Source of the DNA: Flavobacteriaceae bacterium GF1
GTDB lineage: Bacteria > Bacteroidota > Bacteroidia > Flavobacteriales > Flavobacteriaceae
Direction of reading: 5' to 3'
Length of the DNA: 64,000 nt
Assembly: GCA_009797885.1 (NCBI GenBank)
Contig: WNKP01000006.1
Location: forward strand, 248,001-312,000
In this document: positions 33,807-42,744 of the stretch, piece after piece
How positions within the stretch are numbered: position 1 is the first letter of the stretch
Layout of the letters: each line of letters begins with the position of its first letter
The notes under the pieces: model-generated
Seen by the model: the letters and a program-made list of their open reading frames with translations, nothing else
Databases searched by the model: none
What the model was told of the DNA's origin: nothing
Made by a program: the position numbers and the translations under genes

Positions 33807-34728
33807 TTTTCAGGAATTCCAGTGCATTTTCTTTATCTGTCCTTAATTGATTACTGAGGGATTGGAGCGAGTCAAATTTTTGTTCGTCCCTAATTTTTTT
33901 TATGAGGCGTATCTGAAGGTCCTTGTTATATAGGTCCTGGTCCACATTAAAAAGGTGCACCTCTATGTTCTTGTTTTTGCCGTCCACAGTAGGGTTATAC
34001 CCTATATTCATCATTCCCTGGGTGATTTTATCCTCAAATTCACAGGTTATGATGTAGGCCCCGTTTTGCGGAATGAGTTTGTAAGCCTCCTCAATTTTTA
34101 GATTTGCCGTTGGGAATCCTAAATCCTTTCCAAGTCCCTTACCCCTTACCACCTTTCCGGAAAGCATGTATTTATATCCCAAATAGGCGTTCGCCGTTTC
34201 GATATCCCCATTGAGCAATGCATTTCTGATTTTTGTTGAACTTACCGAAACTTCGTCAATTTCCTGGGCGGGGATTTCTTCAACCCTAAAATCAAAGGTA
34301 TTTCCAAAACCTATGAGATCCTTGATATTGGCATTCCTGTTGCGTCCAAATCTGTGATCGTAGCCGATTACCACACTTTTGACCTTAAGTTTATTGACCA
34401 AAATGTCACGGACAAATTCCAATGCGGTAAGTCTTGAAAATGCTTTGGTAAATGGATGGACAATAAGGAAATCCAGTCCCATTTCCCTTAAAATCTGTTG
34501 TTTTTCTGCAAGGGTGTTCAACAGCTTTATTTCCGAGTCCTTTTGGAGCACCATCCTTGGGTGCGGAAAAAAAGTGAGCACGGTAGACCGGGTTCCTGTA
34601 TTTTTGGCATTGTTTATGAGGCGTTCCAAGATACGTTTATGACCAATGTGCACGCCATCAAATGTGCCAATGGTAATTGCGGTGTTATTATAAGAGTTGA
34701 ATTGTGAGATGCCTTGGATCGTTTCCAC
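33793..34728 (-). CDS. ribF: bifunctional riboflavin kinase/FAD synthetase
   Basis: 311 residues from a GTG at 34728. The upstream TTG at 34761 adds 11 residues not expected in the family, which starts near ETIQGISQFN. FAD synthetase motif: AITIGTFDGVHIGHKRILER (about residue 22), and the internal SSTKIRNALLNGDIETAN. Flavokinase motif: GKDLGFPTANLKIEEAYKL (about residue 195). It makes FMN and FAD in the cytoplasm. Its stop lies within the HTTM gene. Confidence 0.95.
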   Translation of the reverse strand: METIQGISQFNSYNNTAITIGTFDGVHIGHKRILERLINNAKNTGTRSTVLTFFPHPRMVLQKDSEIKLLNTLAEKQQILREMGLDFLIVHPFTKAFSRLTALEFVRDILVNKLKVKSVVIGYDHRFGRNRNANIKDLIGFGNTFDFRVEEIPAQEIDEVSVSSTKIRNALLNGDIETANAYLGYKYMLSGKVVRGKGLGKDLGFPTANLKIEEAYKLIPQNGAYIITCEFEDKITQGMMNIGYNPTVDGKNKNIEVHLFNVDQDLYNKDLQIRLIKKIRDEQKFDSLQSLSNQLRTDKENALEFLKNEIY

Positions 34729-34778
34729 GGGACAAAAATAAAAAGGCTTACTTTTGATCAAGTATCGCCCCCTTTTAG

Positions 34779-37700
34779 ATGAAAGCTAAGTTACACTTTG
34801 TTTTATCAATAACCATACTTTTTAGTGGGTTTTATGGCTTGGCCCAGGAAGGCTATTGGAAGCAAATGCAATCTTCGGTTTCCAATGGTACTTCCAAGTT
34901 GTCAAGTGAAAAGACTGTTTTTGAATTACGTCCGGATCAATTTGGGAAAGTCCTCCAACAAATTGACGTGGAAAAATCCGAAATGCTCCAACTTCCCGAC
35001 CAGCAGGGCAATTTGCGTGCTTTTACGGTAAGGGAAACCCCTGTATTCCATCCGGACCTCGCTAAGAAATATCCACAGATTCAATCTTTTACCGGGACTT
35101 CACTGGATGGTGAACAAAGAGTTCGTTTTAGTTATTCCCCCAAGGGATTGCAAGGCACATTGCTGGACTATAAAACAGGAGTACGCAGTTTCATTGAAAA
35201 GGAGGATGGAATCTCACACAGGTACCATGTCCACCAAGGATCCAGAACAACCGAAAAATCCGGTTTTATATGTTCTACCATGGGTATATCCGGTCTAAAA
35301 CATAGTCTTACATCAAAAAATCTTGTGGGTGATCGGATTCTCAGGAAATATAGGATAGCCGTATCCGTAACAGGCGAGTACACCACTTATCATGGGGGAA
35401 CGGTCACGGATGCCCTAACGGCCATTAATGCAACCCTTACCCGGGTCAATGAAGTTTTTGAAACAGATTTGGGGGTGACTTTGGAACTTGTTCCCAATAA
35501 TGACTTGGTCATATTTACCAATGCAGCTACAGACCCCTATACCGGGAGCTTCAACGCCCAAGTTCAGAATACGCTAAGTACCATTATCGGGGAGGAAAAC
35601 TATGATGTTGGACATTTATTCCACAGGGATAATGATAGCGGCAACGCTGGATTTATAGGTTCCGTTTGCGTGGACAATAGAAAGGGAAGTGCATTTGCTT
35701 CGGCACTTGTTCCGGAGGGCGACCTATTCGATTTGGATTTTGTGGCCCATGAATTGGGGCATCAATTTGGTGCCAACCATACGTGGTCTTTTCAGTCCGA
35801 AGGAACCGGAGTCCAATCCGAACCTGCGAGTGGAACCACTATTATGGGTTATGCCGGTATTGTGGAGACCGACAATAACGTGGCTCCCAATGGGGACGAT
35901 TATTTTCACCATAACAGTATAGTTCAAATCCAGGATTATTTGGAAACTACCAGCTGTTCCCAAAACACCACATTACTAAATAGTCCTCCCATTCTAAATC
36001 CGTTATCAGACCATATCATACCCAAGGGCACCGCATTTGTCCTTACCGGTGACGCAACGGATATTGATGGGGATGTCCTGACCTATGCATGGGAACAAAT
36101 TGATGATGGCGTGGTCATAAGCTCCACTTTTGGTCCCGACAACGTTTCCGGGGCCAATTTTAGATCGTTGCCGCCAACAACGAGATCCTCTAGGTATTTT
36201 CCGCGACTTTCCCGGATTCTCAGCGGCAACCTGGAACAGCTGAACCCAATTACCAATGATGCCTGGGAGACCGTTGCCAATGTGGAGCGTGAACTAAACT
36301 TTGCCATAACGGTAAGGGACAATAATGCAGAAGGGGGACAAGTGGCTTCGGACTCCGTAAAGATCAGTGTGGTGAATGGGGCCGGACCATTTGTGGTCAC
36401 TTCCCAAAATAGCAATGAGGTCTATACTGCGGGAAGTGTACAGGACATTACCTGGGATGTTGCCAACACCAATACGGCTCCCATTAATGCCGAAACCGTG
36501 GATATCCTGCTATCAACGGACGGAGGTTCCAGTTTTTCCGAAGTATTGGCAGAGGATGTCCCCAATACCGGTCTTGCACAGCTTCAACTACCCGGAATTG
36601 CCACTACGAATGCAAGAATCATGGTCATGGCCAACAACAATGTTTTTTTTGCCATCAATAGTTCGCAATTCACCATTGAAGAATCCCAGGCCATTCTCAA
36701 TATTGATCAATTGGTCCGGACTACTTGCCAACCAAATGCTATTGTAGTTCCTTTTGTATATGAAACCTATGGTGGTTTTTCAGAGCCAATGGATTTGACC
36801 GTAAACACTTCGGTGCCATTCACTATTTCTTTCTCGCAGGACAATGTGGTGGACAATGGTACGGACGTTACGTTGACCCTTGGCAATGTGGAGAACGTAC
36901 CCGTGGGGTCGCATCAAGTAGAGGTGGTGGCTACGGGGCCCAGTTTTTCTACTGCTACCATTTTACAGGTCAATGTGCAGGATAATACTTTTAATGATGT
37001 TGTTCTTACCTTCCCAGAAGATTTAGCTATAGGAACCCGTATTAATCCTGAGTTTACCTGGCAGGAAGACACTAATTTTTCATCATTCGATATAGAAATT
37101 GCCACTGATGAAGCGTTCACTGATATCGTTGAATCGGCACGGGTATCCTTTAATTTCTATCAAAGTTCTGCCCTCCTCCCCGAAACTACATATTATTGGC
37201 GGGTAAAACCCAACAATCCATGTGGGGAAGGGACTTTTGGGCTGCCCTTTAGTTTTATCACCTCCGTGGTCAATTGCAAGGTTTTTAGTGCCAATGGGCA
37301 ACCTTTGGAGATTTCCGCAGAAGGCACCCCAATAGTTACGTCCAGTATCTTTTTGGCTGAAAATTTGGTTATATCGGATGTGAATGTAAATCTTGAACTG
37401 TCCCATACCTTTTTGGAAGATTTGGTGGTAACCTTAATTTCTCCTTTAGGGACCAAGGTCGTATTGGTTTCAAAGAATTGTGGCGATTCAAATAATATTA
37501 ATGCTGTTTTTGATGATGGGGGAGATCCCATAAACTGCTCTGGTAACCCAGCGATTTCGGGTATTGTAAAACCTTTGGGGTCATTATCGGCTTTAAATGG
37601 GGAATCAACATTGGGGGAGTGGATATTGGAGGTTGAGGATACCGTACCTTCTGATGGGGGGTTCCTGGAAGATTTTTCCCTGGAATTTTGTGTTGAAGGA

Positions 37701-38531
37701 GCTTTTAGGCCCGATGATGATGAAGATGGCGTCTTTGATGATGGGGATGACCTTTGCCTGGGAACGCCAAAAGGTGTCCAGGTGGATACTTCCGGATGTC
37801 CGTTAAATGCCTTCCCGTCCAATAACTTTTCTGTTTCCATACAAAGTGAAGCCTGTAGGGGGAACAATGATGGTGCCGTTTCTATTTCTGCCTTGGATAC
37901 TACAATCGATTATGCGGCAACCCTAACGGGAAATGGAATTGATATATTGAATCAATTTACGGAAGAAGCACAATTTGTAAACCTGGGTTCAGGAACCTAT
38001 CAACTTTGTATCAATGGTAGTGATGGGTCAATCAACTATAGGGAAACCTGTTTTGAAATTGTAATTGAAGAGCCTGAGGAATTAAGTGTGTTGGCAAATT
38101 TACTGGCGAATGAAAACCAGGTGCGCTTACAGATGTCCGGAAGTGAATTCTATTCCATTGAACTGAATGGATTGGTTACCCAGACCACCGAAAGTGAAAT
38201 CACACTGAATTTAAACAAAGGATTGAACCAATTAAGGGTATCAACGGGATTATTGTGCCAAGGCGTTTTTGAAACACAGTTTTTTGTTGGGGATGCCCCT
38301 GTGCTTTTGCCAAATCCAACCTCGGATTGGGTGACCATTACATCCCAATTTCAGAATCAAGATGTAATGGTCAATGTCTTTGGTTCGGATGGGAGGTTAG
38401 TGATGCAACGGCTAAAGCGGACCACAAACTTTATTTTTGACTTGGACGTTACCAGATTATCCAACGGACTGTATTATTTGGTAATGGAGTCCAATGGGGT
38501 GTCCTTAACCACTAAAATGATAAAACGATGA
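34779..38531 (+). CDS. secreted reprolysin-like zinc metalloprotease, T9SS type A cargo
   Basis: 1250 residues. Signal peptide ends near YGLAQEG. A propeptide-like region leads to a catalytic domain with HELGHQFGANH (HExxHxxGxxH zinc site, about residue 325) and a Met-turn in TTIMGYAGI. After this come Ig/Fn3-like repeats and a proprotein-convertase P domain (LELSHTFLEDLVVTLISPLG, about residue 870). The end is the type A sorting domain for T9SS, with PNPTSDWVTI, LVMQRLKR and GLYYLVMES. It is thus exported through Sec, then across the outer membrane by T9SS. DDDEDGVFDDGDD suggests a calcium-binding thrombospondin-3-like linker. The stop overlaps the start of a lipoprotein gene (ATGA), suggesting a partnership. 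Confidence 0.93.
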   Translation: MKAKLHFVLSITILFSGFYGLAQEGYWKQMQSSVSNGTSKLSSEKTVFELRPDQFGKVLQQIDVEKSEMLQLPDQQGNLRAFTVRETPVFHPDLAKKYPQIQSFTGTSLDGEQRVRFSYSPKGLQGTLLDYKTGVRSFIEKEDGISHRYHVHQGSRTTEKSGFICSTMGISGLKHSLTSKNLVGDRILRKYRIAVSVTGEYTTYHGGTVTDALTAINATLTRVNEVFETDLGVTLELVPNNDLVIFTNAATDPYTGSFNAQVQNTLSTIIGEENYDVGHLFHRDNDSGNAGFIGSVCVDNRKGSAFASALVPEGDLFDLDFVAHELGHQFGANHTWSFQSEGTGVQSEPASGTTIMGYAGIVETDNNVAPNGDDYFHHNSIVQIQDYLETTSCSQNTTLLNSPPILNPLSDHIIPKGTAFVLTGDATDIDGDVLTYAWEQIDDGVVISSTFGPDNVSGANFRSLPPTTRSSRYFPRLSRILSGNLEQLNPITNDAWETVANVERELNFAITVRDNNAEGGQVASDSVKISVVNGAGPFVVTSQNSNEVYTAGSVQDITWDVANTNTAPINAETVDILLSTDGGSSFSEVLAEDVPNTGLAQLQLPGIATTNARIMVMANNNVFFAINSSQFTIEESQAILNIDQLVRTTCQPNAIVVPFVYETYGGFSEPMDLTVNTSVPFTISFSQDNVVDNGTDVTLTLGNVENVPVGSHQVEVVATGPSFSTATILQVNVQDNTFNDVVLTFPEDLAIGTRINPEFTWQEDTNFSSFDIEIATDEAFTDIVESARVSFNFYQSSALLPETTYYWRVKPNNPCGEGTFGLPFSFITSVVNCKVFSANGQPLEISAEGTPIVTSSIFLAENLVISDVNVNLELSHTFLEDLVVTLISPLGTKVVLVSKNCGDSNNINAVFDDGGDPINCSGNPAISGIVKPLGSLSALNGESTLGEWILEVEDTVPSDGGFLEDFSLEFCVEGAFRPDDDEDGVFDDGDDLCLGTPKGVQVDTSGCPLNAFPSNNFSVSIQSEACRGNNDGAVSISALDTTIDYAATLTGNGIDILNQFTEEAQFVNLGSGTYQLCINGSDGSINYRETCFEIVIEEPEELSVLANLLANENQVRLQMSGSEFYSIELNGLVTQTTESEITLNLNKGLNQLRVSTGLLCQGVFETQFFVGDAPVLLPNPTSDWVTITSQFQNQDVMVNVFGSDGRLVMQRLKRTTNFIFDLDVTRLSNGLYYLVMESNGVSLTTKMIKR

Positions 38532-39211
38532 GGAATTGGACAGCCGTAGTTGTTTTTGGCCTCCTACTCGGATGTGGGGGAGGGGATGATGGCCCACCAC
38601 CTTCACCAGAAGGGGTTGTATTGGTATTTCCCTTTGAGAATTCTGAGTGTACCACAGGGGTGGATGTAACTGAGGACCTTAGTCAAGTAACTTTTGAATG
38701 GCAACCAGCCAACAATACGGATAATTACACCCTAACGGTAATCAATTTACTTACCAATATACCACAGACAATTAGTACAACAAGCACTTCTGTGGCCCTT
38801 TCCATAGAAAAGGGCGCGCCCTTCTCTTGGTCCGTACTGTCTACCAATAATGAATCTGACGAAACCGCCACTAGCGAATCCTGGCTTTTCTACAATGCAG
38901 GTTCGCAGACAACCTATGCCCCGTTTCCAGCGCAAATCAGGTCACCCGAAGCAGGCAGTACGGTGCAGGCGACAGCTAATGAGGTGGTACTTTCTTGGAC
39001 CGGTGCGGATGTGGAAGGGGATATCGAAACTTTTGAGGTTTATTTCTCTGAAAACAACCCGCCGGAAACACTTTTGATTACTACTGATCCACAAACTATG
39101 GAAACTATGGGGAATGTGGTTTCAGGTCAAATTTACTATTGGAAAGTCATTACCATTGATGCAGAAGGCAATAAATCGGATTCGGGAGTCTTTGATTTTA
39201 AGGTGTTTTAA
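38528..39211 (+). CDS. Fn3-like surface lipoprotein coupled to the protease
   Basis: 227 residues. It starts RNWTAVVVFGLLLGCGGG, a lipoprotein signal with Cys as the new N-terminus, followed by a Gly/Asp/Pro linker. Two fibronectin-III-like modules follow (VTFEWQPANNTDNYTLTVIN and VLSWTGADVEGDIETFEVYF). Outer membrane localisation is probable. The ATGA overlap couples it to the T9SS metalloprotease. A similar lipoprotein is present at 57570-58265 near another T9SS cargo. No enzymatic motif was seen. Confidence 0.83.
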   Translation: MRNWTAVVVFGLLLGCGGGDDGPPPSPEGVVLVFPFENSECTTGVDVTEDLSQVTFEWQPANNTDNYTLTVINLLTNIPQTISTTSTSVALSIEKGAPFSWSVLSTNNESDETATSESWLFYNAGSQTTYAPFPAQIRSPEAGSTVQATANEVVLSWTGADVEGDIETFEVYFSENNPPETLLITTDPQTMETMGNVVSGQIYYWKVITIDAEGNKSDSGVFDFKVF

Positions 39212-39216
39212 AGGGC

Positions 39217-39849
39217 TTAAGTGCCATTAAAGAGGTTCATGGTGTTTTTTGCGCCAGCAAAAATAAAGGAACGTATAAGTTCAGTGCTTCTTTTCAAGCG
39301 CTCTTCTAAAGCTTGTTCTTCACTTTCCGTCCATTTCCCCAGTACGTAGTCCACTTGCCTGCCTTGGGAAAATTCTGCACCAATGCCAAAACGAAATCTG
39401 TGATAGTGAGTGGTCCGTAACACATGCTGAATATCCTTTAATCCATTATGTCCGCCATCACTTCCCTTGCCCTTTAAACGCAGCGTTCCAAAGGGAAGGT
39501 TAATATCATCCGTAACGATAAGTACATTTTCCAATGGGATTTTTTCGTGCTCCATCCAATATTTCACAGCTTTTCCACTAAGGTTCATATAGGTCGAAGG
39601 CTTAAGGCATACTATAGCCTTTCCTTTAAACTTAAAACTGGCCACTGCCCCCAATCTAACATCTTTAAATATAAAATCTTCCTCCGTTGCCAACTGGTCC
39701 AAGACCGCAAATCCAATATTGTGTCTTGTCCCGGCATATTTTTCCCCAATATTGCCCAGGCCTACGACCAAAAACTTTTTCATGCCATCGATTTCTTCAA
39801 GTATAGGTGCACTGGTGTTGGTCAACAGTGATTTTAAAAATTGAAACAC
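39217..39849 (-). CDS. pth: peptidyl-tRNA hydrolase
   Basis: About 210 residues from the GTG at 39849 (TTG at 39864 is also possible; the classical start by comparison with E. coli is the ATG at 39783, KKFLVVGLGNIGEKYAGTRH). Family motifs: GLGNIGEKYAGTRHNIGF with the catalytic His, VCLKPSTYMNLSGKAV, VLIVTDDINLPFGTLRLK and GSDGGHNGLKDI. It releases tRNA from peptidyl-tRNA. It follows rplY in the same direction, the usual rplY-pth order, though a strong terminator stands between them. Confidence 0.95.
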   Translation of the reverse strand: MFQFLKSLLTNTSAPILEEIDGMKKFLVVGLGNIGEKYAGTRHNIGFAVLDQLATEEDFIFKDVRLGAVASFKFKGKAIVCLKPSTYMNLSGKAVKYWMEHEKIPLENVLIVTDDINLPFGTLRLKGKGSDGGHNGLKDIQHVLRTTHYHRFRFGIGAEFSQGRQVDYVLGKWTESEEQALEERLKRSTELIRSFIFAGAKNTMNLFNGT

Positions 39850-39870
39850 TTTGTTTTTCTTCAAAAATAA

Positions 39871-39904
39871 AAAAGCATCCGAAACAAGGAGTCCGGATGC
39901 TTTT
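39871..39904 (-). terminator. intrinsic terminator downstream of rplY
   Basis: AAAAGCATCCG (39871-39881) pairs with CGGATGCTTTT (39894-39904) around a 12-nt loop; on the minus strand a T-rich tract follows the stem. Partial read-through would be needed to express pth, as no separate promoter is evident. Confidence 0.85.
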
Positions 39905-39924
39905 GTTTCGATAGCGTTAAAAGG

Positions 39925-40566
39925 TTAACTTTCCGCTGATGCCGCTGCATCTGCTGAAGGTGCTTCCGCACCCTCTGCTGCGGCACCTTCTTCCTCTTCT
40001 TCCTCTTCATCCGCAACAGCATTACGGGAGGCCTTCACTTGTACAACGGTAATGTTGTCTGGATGCACAATGGTATACTCATCCGTTCTAAGGGTTTCCA
40101 CGGCTACCTTACCCCCAATTTTTAATTTGGAAATATCGACGGTAATCTCGTCTGGAAGCAAATCCGGTAATGCCTTCACAGAAAGCTTTCTTTTGCGGAA
40201 CAATAGGCGTCCACCATTTCTGACCCCCGGAGAATTTCCTTCCAAACGGACAGGGATTTCCATGGTTACGGGCTTGTCCTTAAAGAGCTGATAGAAGTCG
40301 ATATGCAAAATCTTATCCGTTACCGGATGAAATTGAATATCCTGTAATACAGCTTTGAAGGTCTCACCACCTTCCAATTCAACTACCGCTGTGTAGGCAT
40401 TGGGGGTATACACTAAATCTTTAAACGCGATTTCATCAGCTGAAAAGTGCATTGGTTTTTCCCCTCCGTACAGCACGCAAGGGACCTTTCCAGCATTACG
40501 TAAGGCTTTGGTCGAAACCTTGCCCACGCTTTCTCTTTGGGATCCTTTGATCGTAATTGATTTCAT
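39925..40566 (-). CDS. rplY: 50S ribosomal protein L25/general stress protein Ctc
   Basis: 213 residues, the long CTC-type form. The N-terminal L25 domain contains [20 protein letters not shown] and [14 protein letters not shown], and the second domain [20 protein letters not shown] and [17 protein letters not shown]. It ends in an acidic Glu/Ala tail of about 30 residues, common in Bacteroidetes. It binds 5S rRNA in the large subunit. ATG at 40566. Confidence 0.96.
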   Translation of the reverse strand: MKSITIKGSQRESVGKVSTKALRNAGKVPCVLYGGEKPMHFSADEIAFKDLVYTPNAYTAVVELEGGETFKAVLQDIQFHPVTDKILHIDFYQLFKDKPVTMEIPVRLEGNSPGVRNGGRLLFRKRKLSVKALPDLLPDEITVDISKLKIGGKVAVETLRTDEYTIVHPDNITVVQVKASRNAVADEEEEEEEGAAAEGAEAPSADAAASAES

Positions 40567-40637
40567 TTTTTCTAATAAATAATTAAACTTTCATTGTATC
40601 GATTTGCCGGGCAGTTCACTCCTGGCGTAGTCGAAGG

Positions 40638-41579
40638 CTACATAATAAATTTGGACGAGATTGAAGTATTGTGGTGCACGCGGTGCATGACATCCGCGAA
40701 TAGTTCCGCACAACTTAAAACCCGTATTTTTTCACTGTTTTCATGAGAAGGAATAGAGTCTGTTATGATCAATTCCTGTAACTTGGATTTTTTAATTTTT
40801 TCATAGGCATCACCGGATAACAGCCCATGAGTGGTAATGGCCCGCACACTCAATGCGCCCCTTTCCATCATCAGATCGGCCGCCTTGGTCAGTGTACCAG
40901 CGGTATCCACCATGTCATCCACCAATACCACGTTTTTGCCCTTTACTTCCCCGATCAATTCCATTTTGGAAATAACATTGGCCTTGGCACGTTGCTTGTA
41001 ACAAATGACCACATCACTTTCCAGTGCTTTGGAATACGCATAGGCCCTTTTGGATCCCCCCATGTCCGGGGAAGCGATACAAAGGTTCTCCAGATTAAGG
41101 TTTTGTAGATAGGGAAAGAAAAGGGTGGAGGCAAACAAGTGATCCACCGGTTTTTCGAAAAAACCTTGAATTTGATCGGCATGCAAATCCATGGTAATGA
41201 TCCGTGTTGCACCCGCAGTTTCCAACATTTTGGCAATCAACTTGGCTGCAATTGGAACCCTGGGCTTATCCTTTCTATCCTGTCTGGCCCACCCAAAATA
41301 GGGCATTACCGCTGTAATATGTCTTGCTGAGGCCCTTTTGGCGGCATCCAGCATCAATAGCATTTCCATCAAATTTTCCGGGCCGGGATTGGTGGAACCA
41401 ATGATAAAAATTCGGGCCCCTCTTATGGATTCCTCAAAGGAGGGCTGGAACTCTCCGTCACTGTATCTTGAGAAATGTACTTTTCCCAAATCGGCCCCAT
41501 ACGCTTTGGCAATATTTTCGCCCAATACGGTACTTTGCGTACATGCAAATATTTTTGGTTCCGGAACTTGATATGGCAT
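40638..41579 (-). CDS. prs: ribose-phosphate pyrophosphokinase
   Basis: 313 residues. Markers: FACTQSTVLGENIAKAYG at the start, ATP-binding FGWARQDRKDKPRVPIAAKL (about residue 95), DLHADQIQGFFEKPVDHLFA, and the PRPP loop VVLVDDMVDTAGTLTKAAD (about residue 216). The enzyme makes PRPP from ribose-5-phosphate and ATP. ATG at 41579. A minus-strand TAAATTTG at 41637-41630 could serve as -7 element. The prs, rplY, pth order is typical. Confidence 0.97.
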   Translation of the reverse strand: MPYQVPEPKIFACTQSTVLGENIAKAYGADLGKVHFSRYSDGEFQPSFEESIRGARIFIIGSTNPGPENLMEMLLMLDAAKRASARHITAVMPYFGWARQDRKDKPRVPIAAKLIAKMLETAGATRIITMDLHADQIQGFFEKPVDHLFASTLFFPYLQNLNLENLCIASPDMGGSKRAYAYSKALESDVVICYKQRAKANVISKMELIGEVKGKNVVLVDDMVDTAGTLTKAADLMMERGALSVRAITTHGLLSGDAYEKIKKSKLQELIITDSIPSHENSEKIRVLSCAELFADVMHRVHHNTSISSKFIM

Positions 41580-41681
41580 TGCTTACAATTTATAACAGTG
41601 CTAAAAGCTAAGCCTGTTCAAAAGCGGTGCAAATTTAAAAATTAATCTGGCTTGCTAAAGGATAATTGTGGTTATTTTGGT

Positions 41682-41710
41682 TTTGGGATTCAAATTATTT
41701 TTTAGCTTTG
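41682..41710 (+). promoter_or_regulatory. promoter of tRNA-Leu
   Basis: TTTG at 41682-41685, a 17-nt spacer, then TAGCTTTG at 41703-41710: a full match to the Bacteroidetes consensus TTTG-N17-23-TAnnTTTG. The mature tRNA begins 12 nt downstream. Confidence 0.72.
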
Positions 41711-41721
41711 CAGTCCCATTG

Positions 41722-41805
41722 GCCGAAGTGGCGGAATTGGTAGACGCGCTGGATTCAAAATCCAGTGGTAGCAATACCGTGTGGGTTCGATTCCCACCTT
41801 CGGTA
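41722..41805 (+). tRNA. tRNA-Leu (anticodon CAA)
   Basis: 84 nt, class II. Acceptor GCCGAAG pairs with CTTCGGT (G-T at the first pair), discriminator A at 41805. Anticodon stem CTGGA/TCCAG encloses the loop TTCAAAA, so the anticodon is CAA for UUG codons. A long variable arm (TGGTAGCAATACCGTG) and a T-loop GTTCGATTC support the call. CCA is not encoded. A clear terminator follows. Confidence 0.93.
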
Positions 41806-41812
41806 CAAATTG

Positions 41813-41836
41813 AGCCCCTGAAATTTTTCAGGGGCT
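41813..41836 (+). terminator. intrinsic terminator of tRNA-Leu
   Basis: AGCCCCTG (41813-41820, extended by AAA) pairs with CAGGGGCT (41829-41836), followed by a T-run. It lies 7 bp after the tRNA. Confidence 0.87.
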
Positions 41837-41966
41837 TTTTGTTTCAGATCAATTTTTCCCACCATTACGTCATCATATGCTTTTTAATAATCAATGGATA
41901 ACCTTAAGCTAATTCAGGGAACCTAATTTTGGAGTGGACATTCAGTGATTTCGGCATATCCTTGTT

Positions 41967-42587
41967 ATGGAACGACCAATCAATACAGACCACGAGAATT
42001 TTGACCTTTTCCATTATTTAAGGGATGGTTTGGGCCATAACCTCGACGACAAAGTATCTGAACTGATTGTTCAAAAAAATGAATATGTATACAAACCTGC
42101 ATTGGAACACAAGTATATTTATGAAGTGATCAATGGAGCCCTGAAGTTGGGAAGTTATACCGAACAGGGTGAGGAATTTGTCTATGATGTAGTATCGGAA
42201 AAAGATTTCTTCGGAAATCTTAAATATCTCAACAATCAATTCTTTGAATTTTCAAAAACACTTACGGCTACCCGATTGCGGGTCTATCAATTGTCCTTTT
42301 TTAAGGGGGTAATCATAGAAGAACCCGCTATTGCAGAATGGTTTATCTCCTACATTGTAAAAAGATGGTGCACCGCAGAGAAGAAACTGCGCAAAATAAA
42401 CGAAAGGAACACTTCGGAAAAACTTCGGTTTTTGGAATCCTATTTTAACAAAAATATCAATGATGATACGGGTTCCATGCACAAGCTGTATGACCTTTTA
42501 ACCCAAAAGGACCTTGGTGATCTTATTGGGGCAACCCGACAGACCATCTCCAGTGCCTTGAAGAAAAAATCAGTTTCCACGATTTAA
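41967..42587 (+). CDS. Crp/Fnr family transcriptional regulator
   Basis: 206 residues. The N-terminal double-stranded beta-helix of the cNMP-binding domain is recognisable (HKYIYEVINGALKLGSYTEQ, GEEFVYDVVSEKDFFGNLKY), but the canonical phosphate-binding arginine loop is not evident, so cAMP binding is doubtful. The C-terminal winged helix is LTQKDLGDLIGATRQTISSA. No FNR-type cysteines were seen. It is single, and converges on the TonB-dependent receptor gene, with a hairpin between them. Confidence 0.88.
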   Translation: MERPINTDHENFDLFHYLRDGLGHNLDDKVSELIVQKNEYVYKPALEHKYIYEVINGALKLGSYTEQGEEFVYDVVSEKDFFGNLKYLNNQFFEFSKTLTATRLRVYQLSFFKGVIIEEPAIAEWFISYIVKRWCTAEKKLRKINERNTSEKLRFLESYFNKNINDDTGSMHKLYDLLTQKDLGDLIGATRQTISSALKKKSVSTI

Positions 42588-42693
42588 AACACCTGATGAA
42601 ATACCCCAGCATACAATGAACCAGTTTCGTCCTTTTTCTCATCAGGGTCTATTTATAAAATTCATTTTAAAAAGTAAGGTGACGTTTTCATAA

Positions 42694-42720
42694 GAGGGGT
42701 TTGTTCAGTTCAAACCCCTC
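42694..42720. terminator. hairpin between convergent crp-like and TonB receptor genes
   Basis: GAGGGGTTTG (42694-42703) pairs perfectly with CAAACCCCTC (42711-42720) around TTCAGTT. No strong T-run follows on either strand, so bidirectional termination is a reasonable but not certain reading. Confidence 0.55.
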
Positions 42721-42744
42721 TCCATAGCTAATAAACAACTCAAC

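Noticed and set aside
37193-37867. 224-codon minus-strand ORF
   Set aside because: Antisense to the P-domain region of the T9SS metalloprotease; low-complexity Ser/Pro-rich shadow.
40600-40640. Palindrome between rplY and prs (CTGGCGTAGTCGAAGG)
   Set aside because: It recalls a common Bacteroidetes extragenic repeat, but no matching second arm could be found here.
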